Source of the DNA: Actinomycetes bacterium | GTDB taxonomy: Bacteria; Actinomycetota; Acidimicrobiia; Acidimicrobiales; RAAP-2 | Assembly (NCBI GenBank): GCA_021791615.1 | Contig: JAJYWG010000272.1 | Coordinates: 1-11,338 of the forward strand | Direction of reading: 5' to 3' | DNA length: 11,338 nucleotides | In this document: piece by piece, positions 6,800 to 11,338 of the stretch | Layout of the letters: each line of letters opens with the position of its first letter | Numbering within the stretch: position 1 is the stretch's first letter | Program-made: the position numbers and the translations under genes | The notes under the pieces: generated by a model | The model's database searches: none | What the model saw: only the letters and a program-made list of their open reading frames with translations | What the model was told of the DNA's origin: nothing

Positions 6800-7453
6800 C
6801 GACGATGCGATTCGTCCTTTCCGGCGGCGAGCGCGTCCCGGCCATCGATGTCGCCCAGATGCGAGCCGTGGATCGCTCTATGATCGAGGGCTTTCACATC
6901 GAGCTCGCCCAGATGATGGAGAACGCCGGGCGCAACCTCGCCGACCTCGCCTGAAGCTTGTTCTCGCCTCAATCGGCCACCGTGCTCGCCGGGCCGGGTG
7001 GGAACGGCGGCGGCGGTCTCGTCGCCGCCCGGCACTTCCATGACCGTGGGATCGCCGTCACGGTCACGCTCGCCTCACGCCGAGTCGCTCCGGTGACCGC
7101 CCACCAGCTCGACATCGTCGAGCGGCTCGGGGTCGAGGTGCGAGACGAGCCGGCGCCAGCCGACGTGATCATGGACGCCCTGATCGGCTACGGCCTGTTC
7201 GGCGACCCCAGCGGCGCCGTGCATCCAGGCCGATGCCACGATGACTCTCGCCCTGCCGAAGGTCGGCCTCGGCCGCGCAGCCAACATCGGTGCCCTCTAC
7301 CTGGCGGACATCTCGGTCCCGCCCGCGCTCTTCACGGCGATGGGGCTCGAGGTCCCGGTGATCTTCAGGTCCGGTTCGGTCGTGGCGGTCCGCGCCGACG
7401 ACGTGTCACGAGGCGAGCGTCTCAGCGGGCGACGGCGCTCCAGTTCATCGTGA
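6796..7453 (+). pseudogene. nnrE: NAD(P)HX epimerase (YjeF N-terminal domain), broken
   Basis: Intact members repair damaged NADH/NADPH hydrates by epimerisation. Seen: VPAIDVAQMRAVDRSMIEG and AQMMENAGRNLADLA, then an in-frame TGA at 6952-6954 (codon 53). The same frame continues with SATVLAGPGGNGGGGLVAAR and [20 protein letters not shown] up to about 7220. Similarity then jumps to another frame: [29 protein letters not shown], ending at 7453. Between these two pieces the family normally has roughly 35-45 residues, including the LDxPSG(L/V)D active-site region, which are missing. So there are two lesions: a nonsense codon (a single C-to-T from CGA would explain it, and Arg is common there) and an out-of-frame deletion. 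The fused carbohydrate-kinase (NnrD) half of some homologues is absent. The start overlaps the glycoside hydrolase stop (ATGA); the 3' end overlaps the converging OsmC gene by 32 bases. Confidence 0.82.
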
Positions 7454-7922
7454 GCGCCACCCCAGCATCGACGAGAAAGTTGCGCACTGGGCAGCGGTAC
7501 TCGGTGATCTCGACGACCTGGGCGCGCAGCTCGCTCGGCGCGGTGGTGCGGACTCGAGCATCGACGTCGAGGCCCTCGAAGTAGGTGCGAACCTCGGCCT
7601 CCCCGAGCAGGCCACGACGGTCCAGGCGCTACCCGGCATCGAACTCGATCCCCTCGTAATCGAGCCCGAGCTCTCGTGTCGCGCGCTCGAAGGTCACCGC
7701 GCTGCAGCCGCACAAGGCCCCGACGACGGTCTCGAGCGGGGTCAAGGCGCTGCCCGTGCCGCCGCGGCTGACCGGCTCGTCGGTGACGAGCGACTGCCCG
7801 TCACGGGTCATCACGACCGTCCGTACCCCTTCGTCGTTGCAGGCGCGCAGCGTGGTACGAACTGACCTCCGACTTTGCCGAGGCGTGCTCTCGACCGCAT
7901 GAATGGGCCCGACCGTGCTCAC
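7422..7922 (-). pseudogene. OsmC-family protein interrupted by an in-frame TAG
   Basis: OsmC/Ohr-like proteins reduce organic or other peroxides with two cysteines. Read on the minus strand from GTG 7922, the frame gives a domain with DGQSLVTDEP, TPLETVVGALCGCSAVTFER (Cys71/Cys73) and GLDYEGIEFDAG, then TAG at 7629-7631 (codon 98). It continues in the same frame with RLDRRGLLGEAEVRTYFEGL, TEYRCPVRNFLVDAG (second Cys, 144) and [12 protein letters not shown] to a TGA at 7422-7424. Total 166 codons, near full family length. The stop is the only lesion; a Tyr codon (TAC or TAT) one base away would restore a typical sequence. Translation as read would give 97 aa without the second Cys. The GTG overlaps the glutaredoxin-like gene's stop (GTGA) and has a strong ribosome site. 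A sequencing error is possible. Confidence 0.78.
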
Positions 7923-8443
7923 GATATACCTCCGCTTGTTGATGGGTCCGGGGCCCGGCTACTCTCGAGGTGTCGCCGGAGCAGGCGAAAGCCCCCGAAG
8001 AGCGCGAGGTTGACGCCGTCGATCGCCCAGCTGGCGCCGGCATGCCCGGCGGCTTCGACGGCGAAGCTGGCCACCACGAGGGCGATGACGACGATCCATT
8101 GCAGCACTGCGAGCACGTCCGCACCTCGGGCGCCCTTGGCAGGCCTCGTGTTCGCGACGAGGTCGGGGGCGAGAGCGTGCACGGCGTCTAGCACGGTGCG
8201 GACCTTGGGGTTGACGAGCCCGGTGCCGGCGACGACGACCGTCGGCACGGTCTCGTTCCCCCCAGCGATCGACCGCACGATGGCGGCCGCTTCGGGATCG
8301 GTCCAGATGTTCACTTCTGCGGTCGGAAGACCCGCCCGGCGGAGCCCCCGGCGAAGCGCCGCACAGTACTGGCAACCGGGCCGCCAGTAGACGGTGACGA
8401 GGTCCGAGCCGGGAGTGTCCACGGTGTCGGGAACCCGCTCCAT
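7919..8443 (-). CDS. Membrane-anchored glutaredoxin/mycoredoxin-like protein
   Basis: A 174-aa protein with a thioredoxin-fold N-terminal domain and a membrane tail. Seen: VTVYWRPGCQYC with the redox pair Cys24-Cys27, the cis-proline motif TVPTVVV (Pro67), then GLVNPK, which fits glutaredoxin/NrdH/mycoredoxin proteins. After residue 109 there are two hydrophobic segments, about 111-129 and 136-152, followed by RLLRRH, so the domain is probably tethered to the cytoplasmic face. Mycoredoxins reduce mixed disulfides with mycothiol, and a mycothione reductase gene lies 62 bases upstream in the same direction, so that role is a reasonable inference. The stop overlaps the OsmC start as GTGA. ATG 8443 is chosen because it gives the full fold; its ribosome site is weak (AGGG about 14 bases upstream). 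The two-helix tail is unusual for mycoredoxin and may mark a separate subfamily. Confidence 0.8.
   Translation of the reverse strand: MERVPDTVDTPGSDLVTVYWRPGCQYCAALRRGLRRAGLPTAEVNIWTDPEAAAIVRSIAGGNETVPTVVVAGTGLVNPKVRTVLDAVHALAPDLVANTRPAKGARGADVLAVLQWIVVIALVVASFAVEAAGHAGASWAIDGVNLALFGGFRLLRRHLESSRAPDPSTSGGIS
7928..7933 (-). promoter_or_regulatory. Ribosome binding site for the OsmC gene
   Basis: On the minus strand GGAGGT lies 5 bases before GTG 7922 with an A/T-rich spacer (ATATC), unusual in this GC-rich window. It is the clearest ribosome site in the right block and fixes the GTG start. Its good preservation suggests the OsmC lesion is recent or not real. Confidence 0.7.
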
Positions 8444-8471
8444 GGCGCCGCCATTCCCTTGGGGTGCCTCT

Positions 8472-8484
8472 CGGGGAAACCCCG
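8472..8484 (-). other. Intercistronic hairpin between mtr and the glutaredoxin-like gene
   Basis: Perfect 5-bp stem CGGGG/CCCCG with a 3-base loop in the 62-base gap between the mtr stop and ATG 8443. There is no T tract. A second short stem, ACCTC/GAGGT with a 2-base loop, lies at the mtr stop. They may tune expression of the distal genes or protect the mtr message; either role is an inference. Confidence 0.3.
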
Positions 8485-8505
8485 GCGTCTAGCCACCTCG
8501 TGAGG

Positions 8506-9960
8506 TCAAAGGGCGAGGAGCGCCTGCTCGATCGCCTCGCCGAGTGCCGGGTGGATGTAGAGCACGGCGGTCGCCACCTCGTCGGCGGTGTTGGCGAGGC
8601 ACATCGCTTGGATGAGCGGCTGAATCAGCGTCGACGCCTGGGGGCCGAGGATGTGGGCACCGAGGAGGAGGCGGGTCTCCGGGTCGGCGAGGACCTTCAC
8701 GAACCCGGTCGTGTCCTCGAGCGCCCAGCCGTACGCGGTATCTCGGTAGTACCGGGTCGCGACCACGTAGGGGCGTCCGCCATCGCGTAGCTGCTGCTCG
8801 GTGGCGCCGACCGAGGCCACCTGGGGATCGGCGAATACCGCGGCGGGCACCACCGAGAACGGCGAGCGGTGCTGGTCGGTAGGGTGCAGCAGATTGTGGC
8901 GAACCAGGCGTGCCTCGGCGTTCGCCATGTGCTTCAGCTGGAAGTGGTTGGCGAGATCGCCGAGCGCGAAGATCCCGGCCACATTCGTCTGGTACGCGGT
9001 GTCGGTGCGGACATGGCCGTGCTCGTCGGTGGCGATCCCCGCCGTCGCCACGTCGAGCCGGTCGCTGTTGGGTACCCGCCCGGTCGCGACGAGCAGCGTC
9101 GCCGCCTCGAGCGTCTCGTGACCGTTCGGCCCGGCGAGCTCGAACCGCACCCCTGATCGGCAAGGCGCAACCGACTCAACGGTCGTGCCGAGGCGCAGGT
9201 CGAAGCGGGCCCGGTAGGCGTCGGTGAAGGCCGCCGAGACGTCGTGGTCGTGGCGGGGGAGTAGCGCCGGGCCGCGACCGATGATCGTCACGGCGACGCC
9301 GAGGGCGCCGAAGACGTGGCCCATCTCTGCGGCGATGAACCCGCCGCCGACGATCACCATCGACACAGGGAGCGCATCGATGCGCATGACGGTGTCCGAG
9401 GTCAGGTAGTCGACCTCGCCGAGCCCAGAGATGGCCGGGATGTGTGGGCGCGAGCCCGCCGCCAGGACGAAGCGTTCGGCCGCGAGAACTTCGTCGCCGA
9501 CGCGGAGCGCCTTCGGCGCGACGAAACGAGCCTCGCCGAGCAAGACGTCGACGCCGTTGGTCCGGCGGTAGGCGACAGCAGCGTCGTGGAGCGGGTCGAT
9601 CCGGCCGAATACCCGGTCGCGGATCGCTGGCCAATTGGCGCCGGCCCAGGTGGCGCCGATCCCGAAACAGCCGGCGCGGTGCACCGTCTGGGCGACGTCC
9701 GCGGTGTGCACGAGCATCTTGGAAGGGATGCACCCTCGGTTGAGGCAGGTCCCGCCGAAGCGGTCCGCCTCGACCACCGCGATCCGCCAATGGGCGAGGT
9801 CGTCAGAGACGAGCATGTTGCCGCTGCCCGCCCCGACGATGATCAGGTCGTAATGCTGCGCGATGTCGGCGTGTTGGGCAGTGTCTTCATGCTGGACAGT
9901 GCCGTCGCGAAGGCAACCATCAGACGAACTCTTCCTCCGCACCGCTTCGAAGCGGCTCAC
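8506..9960 (-). CDS. mtr: Mycothione reductase
   Basis: FAD-dependent pyridine nucleotide disulfide oxidoreductase that uses NADPH to reduce oxidised mycothiol in the cytoplasm. Seen, numbered from GTG 9960 (484 aa): HYDLIIVGAGSGN (FAD site, GxGxxN-like from Gly43), the redox motif GGTCLNRGCIPSK with Cys72 and Cys77, the NADPH-binding GGGFIAAEMGHVF, IFALGDLAN (second FAD contact), and the dimer-domain end YIHPALGEAIEQALLAL with the His470/Glu475 catalytic pair. The GCIPSK motif and C terminus fit Mtr better than glutathione reductase, dihydrolipoamide dehydrogenase or MerA, and no mercury-binding CC tail is present. The true start is uncertain: GTG 9960 overlaps the upstream stop (GTGA), GTG 9942 is also possible, and both leave an odd QH/AQH-repeat stretch before HYDLII. 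It sits in a run with merA, suggesting thiol repair under mercury stress. Confidence 0.87.
   Translation of the reverse strand: MSRFEAVRRKSSSDGCLRDGTVQHEDTAQHADIAQHYDLIIVGAGSGNMLVSDDLAHWRIAVVEADRFGGTCLNRGCIPSKMLVHTADVAQTVHRAGCFGIGATWAGANWPAIRDRVFGRIDPLHDAAVAYRRTNGVDVLLGEARFVAPKALRVGDEVLAAERFVLAAGSRPHIPAISGLGEVDYLTSDTVMRIDALPVSMVIVGGGFIAAEMGHVFGALGVAVTIIGRGPALLPRHDHDVSAAFTDAYRARFDLRLGTTVESVAPCRSGVRFELAGPNGHETLEAATLLVATGRVPNSDRLDVATAGIATDEHGHVRTDTAYQTNVAGIFALGDLANHFQLKHMANAEARLVRHNLLHPTDQHRSPFSVVPAAVFADPQVASVGATEQQLRDGGRPYVVATRYYRDTAYGWALEDTTGFVKVLADPETRLLLGAHILGPQASTLIQPLIQAMCLANTADEVATAVLYIHPALGEAIEQALLAL
9942..9955. repeat. 14-base perfect palindrome at the mtr start
   Basis: CCGCTTCGAAGCGG, identical on both strands, lies immediately after GTG 9960 and ends at GTG 9942 on the minus strand, with a strong GGAGG at 9934-9938 just beyond it. 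It could be an operator or an RNA hairpin next to the ribosome site. A palindrome of this length can also arise by chance in 11 kb. Confidence 0.4.
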
Positions 9961-10502
9961 GAGGACTGCGCACCGAGCAGGGCCCGCAGGGAAATCCCGG
10001 TCGCGGAGCCGTAGACAAGGTGGCTCGCCCAGTCCTTGCCGAGGGTCTTGGCGTCGTAGGTCCAGATCGGCCGGTAGAGGCCGGTCGGGGGAAGCACCAC
10101 ATAGTCGGCGAGGAAGACCACCGTCCCGAACACCGGACCGGGCCGCGCCCGGGACCGGGGGGCGGAGCCGGTGACGATCCCGAACGCCGCGGCCCACGAG
10201 ATCCCATATCCCCAGTGCATGACGTTGTTGACCCGGTTGGCGGCACGGTCGGGAAGCGTGCGGGCGAACAGCGCCTCGAAGAAGCGCTTACCAATCTGCG
10301 CCGGTGCCGGCGCACCGTCCCAACCGGGCACCGATGAGAACTCCCAGGTGAACGGGCCGTCGCTCTCGCCACCCGCCCGGTACTGCAGGTACTGGAACAG
10401 GTCCATGGCCGCCGTGCCCGCCACCCCGGCGATCGCGCCCTTGGCGAGGACGCCGAGCGGCGTTTGCATGGCCGGGGCGTCCGGGCGTCCCGTTGCCCTC
10501 AC
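9957..10502 (-). CDS. Predicted small membrane protein (DUF1440-like), unknown function
   Basis: A 181-aa protein of unknown function. Seen: an N-terminal hydrophobic, Gly/Ala-rich segment LAKGAIAGVAGTAAMDL, a soluble stretch (about 40-90), then three weaker hydrophobic segments: HWGYGISWAAAFGIVTG, VFGTVVFLADYVVLP and SHLVYGSATGISLRALLG. This pattern of a GxxAG helix, a His-Trp-Gly-Tyr helix and a DY-containing helix recalls DUF1440/YagU-like inner-membrane proteins, but the match is from memory and loose. The chosen start, GTG 10502, overlaps the peroxiredoxin stop (GTGA), and its stop overlaps the mtr GTG in the same way, so it is tightly embedded in the operon. ATG 10469 is an alternative start, 11 codons in, without a ribosome site. 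Presence between redox genes hints at a role in the membrane side of metal or oxidant stress, which is only inference. Confidence 0.7.
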   Translation of the reverse strand: MRATGRPDAPAMQTPLGVLAKGAIAGVAGTAAMDLFQYLQYRAGGESDGPFTWEFSSVPGWDGAPAPAQIGKRFFEALFARTLPDRAANRVNNVMHWGYGISWAAAFGIVTGSAPRSRARPGPVFGTVVFLADYVVLPPTGLYRPIWTYDAKTLGKDWASHLVYGSATGISLRALLGAQSS

Positions 10503-11011
10503 GCCTCGCCCCGGGCCGGATAGTCGTGGTCGTTGACGTAGCGGATCGCCCCGACGATCTCGTCGAGGCGCGGCCGGCCGAAGGGCATCGTGTTGAGCAC
10601 CGCCGCGTACAGCGTCCCGTCCGGAGAGATGACGAACAACCCGGGCTCACCGAAGAGATCGGGCTCGCCTTCCTTGATGCCCTTGGAGACGTACAAACCC
10701 CAGTCGCGCATCGAGGCGACGTCCTGGCCGTAGCCGACAGCGAGCTGCCCGAGACCCCACTGGTCGCGTGAGGCCGTGGCGGCCTCCTCGTCGTCTCCGC
10801 TCACCGCGACGACCGAGGTCACGCCCACCTCGGCGAGCTGGTCCAAGAGCCCGTCGAGCTGCTTCAGGTAGCCCCGGCAGATCGGGCAGTGATGGCCCCG
10901 GTAGAACACGACGAGGCTGAAACGCTCGGGATGCTGGTCGGCGAGCGACCATCGCCCCCCACCGGCAAGGGCGACGTCGAGCGGTGGGACGGGCTGGCGA
11001 GGTATGGGCAC
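10499..11011 (-). CDS. Peroxiredoxin-like (AhpC/TSA) family protein
   Basis: A 170-aa thioredoxin-fold protein likely to reduce peroxides in the cytoplasm. Seen: an N-terminal strand-rich region with WSLADQHPERFSLVVFYRG, the active-site loop HHCPICRGYLKQL with Cys42 and Cys45 (CxxC rather than the lone peroxidatic Cys of a PxxxTxxC motif), VTSVVAVSGDDEE, and a later strand GEPGLFVISPDGTLYAAVL. This matches the 'peroxiredoxin-like family' with CPxC sites, so the electron path may run through the CxxC and then a small thiol such as mycothiol. The start is GTG 11011 with AAAGGA 7 bases upstream. It is the first gene after merA, separated by 155 bases, and overlaps the next gene by GTGA. A thiol-disulfide oxidoreductase role is the main alternative. 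Confidence 0.82.
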   Translation of the reverse strand: MPIPRQPVPPLDVALAGGGRWSLADQHPERFSLVVFYRGHHCPICRGYLKQLDGLLDQLAEVGVTSVVAVSGDDEEAATASRDQWGLGQLAVGYGQDVASMRDWGLYVSKGIKEGEPDLFGEPGLFVISPDGTLYAAVLNTMPFGRPRLDEIVGAIRYVNDHDYPARGEA

Positions 11012-11018
11012 GTGAGTT

Positions 11019-11024
11019 TCCTTT
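11019..11024 (-). promoter_or_regulatory. Ribosome binding site for the peroxiredoxin-like gene
   Basis: AAAGGA on the minus strand, 7 bases before GTG 11011; it supports that start over any internal codon. Confidence 0.6.
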
Positions 11025-11125
11025 CCGAGATCGGGTGGGGATGAGCGGGCAGCCGACTCTCGACACCGAGGTCAGGGACCTACCCCGGAACCCGGTCGGT
11101 CCGTCCGGTATTCCCTCGACCCTGC

Positions 11126-11155
11126 GGCGATTCGTCGCCTCGAAACGCCGCGGCG
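11126..11155 (-). terminator. Inverted repeats just after merA
   Basis: Within 45 bases of the merA stop lie a 10-base palindrome CGCCGCGGCG (11146-11155) and a hairpin with stem GGCGA/TCGCC and a 4-base loop (11126-11139). Longer alternative pairings (CCTCG/CGAGG) overlap both. There is no T tract, so termination is only possible, not shown. The rest of the 155-base merA-peroxiredoxin gap has short stems but no clear promoter boxes. Confidence 0.3.
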
Positions 11156-11166
11156 AGGGCGCAAGC

Positions 11167-11338
11167 TCAGGTCGCGCAGCACGAAAGGCGTGACACGTCG
11201 CGGGTGAAGGTCTGGGCGGTCAGCTTGAGCGCCTCGGCCATGGTCAGGTACGGCGCCCAGGTCTCGGCGAGCTGGGTGACCGTCATCTTCGCCTTGATGG
11301 CGTAGGTGCCAGCGAGGATGACCTCCCCGGCGCCCCTC
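11167..11338 (-). CDS. merA: Mercury(II) reductase, C-terminal end only
   Basis: The last 57 codons of a gene that runs off the right edge. Seen: AGEVILAGTYAIKAKMT, then TWAPYLTMAEALKLTAQTF and the end RLSCCAT before a TGA at 11167-11169. The TWAPYLTMAE block and the vicinal Cys-Cys two residues from the C terminus are hallmarks of MerA, in which that pair receives Hg(II) and passes it to the active site of the partner subunit for NADPH-dependent reduction to Hg(0) in the cytoplasm. The dimer-domain residues before the window edge are not available, so the CxxxxC redox site and any N-terminal MerP-like domain cannot be checked. It is the most upstream visible gene of the minus-strand block, and the thiol-redox genes follow it. 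Confidence 0.93.
   Translation of the reverse strand, partial: RGAGEVILAGTYAIKAKMTVTQLAETWAPYLTMAEALKLTAQTFTRDVSRLSCCAT

Noticed and set aside
6952..6954. TGA in nnrE as a selenocysteine codon
   Set aside because: The position is not Cys in the family, no convincing SECIS-like hairpin follows within the next 40 bases, and the gene has a second, frame-shifting lesion. The selenodomain-associated neighbours made this worth a look.
7629..7631. TAG in the OsmC gene as a pyrrolysine codon
   Set aside because: It does not align with a catalytic residue, and pyrrolysine is rare outside methylamine-using organisms. A Tyr-to-stop change is simpler.
7969..8390. Plus-strand open frames over the glutaredoxin-like gene
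   Set aside because: They oppose a gene with a clear CxxC, cis-Pro and two hydrophobic segments, and their translations have no domain features.
11038..11193. Short plus-strand frame in the merA-peroxiredoxin gap
   Set aside because: No ribosome site, no family features, and it runs into the antisense of merA. Treated as intergenic.

Overview
The window is high-GC DNA that most resembles an actinobacterium. The best single clue is a mycothione reductase: mycothiol is the low-molecular-weight thiol of Actinomycetota. GTG and TTG starts and very short gene overlaps fit that view. I cannot place it more finely from sequence alone. No RNA genes, transposases, CRISPR arrays or origins are visible.

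Left block, plus strand, 21-7453. Two glycosyltransferase-like genes of the pair often annotated 'arsenosugar biosynthesis' (originally 'rSAM/selenodomain-associated transferase 1 and 2') are followed by an MFS transporter. Next comes a two-domain protein that joins a variant calcineurin-like phosphoesterase to a radical SAM domain, then a family-15 glycoside hydrolase, then a broken NAD(P)HX epimerase (nnrE) gene. Most junctions are stop/start overlaps, so this looks like a polycistronic unit. The 133-base gap before the glycoside hydrolase is different: it holds a GC-only hairpin and a 17-base dyad and may separate two transcription units.

Right block, minus strand, 11338 back to 7422. It reads merA (3' end only), a peroxiredoxin-like gene, a small membrane protein, mycothione reductase (mtr), a membrane-anchored glutaredoxin-like protein, and an OsmC-family gene with an in-frame TAG. 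Three of these junctions are GTGA overlaps. This looks like a mercury-resistance operon extended with thiol-redox genes: MerA reduces Hg(II), while Mtr, the CxxC protein, the peroxiredoxin and OsmC would restore thiols and remove peroxides.

The two blocks converge at 7422-7453, where the two damaged genes overlap tail to tail. The nnrE copy has an in-frame TGA and an out-of-frame internal deletion. The OsmC copy has one TAG and is otherwise intact.

The best candidate for something undescribed is the left block: the usual glycosyltransferase pair, but with a phosphoesterase/radical SAM fusion in the place where a selenodomain-type radical SAM protein would be expected. Its product is unknown. 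Calling it an arsenosugar pathway is a family-name inference, since no arsenic methylase or arsR gene is visible here.
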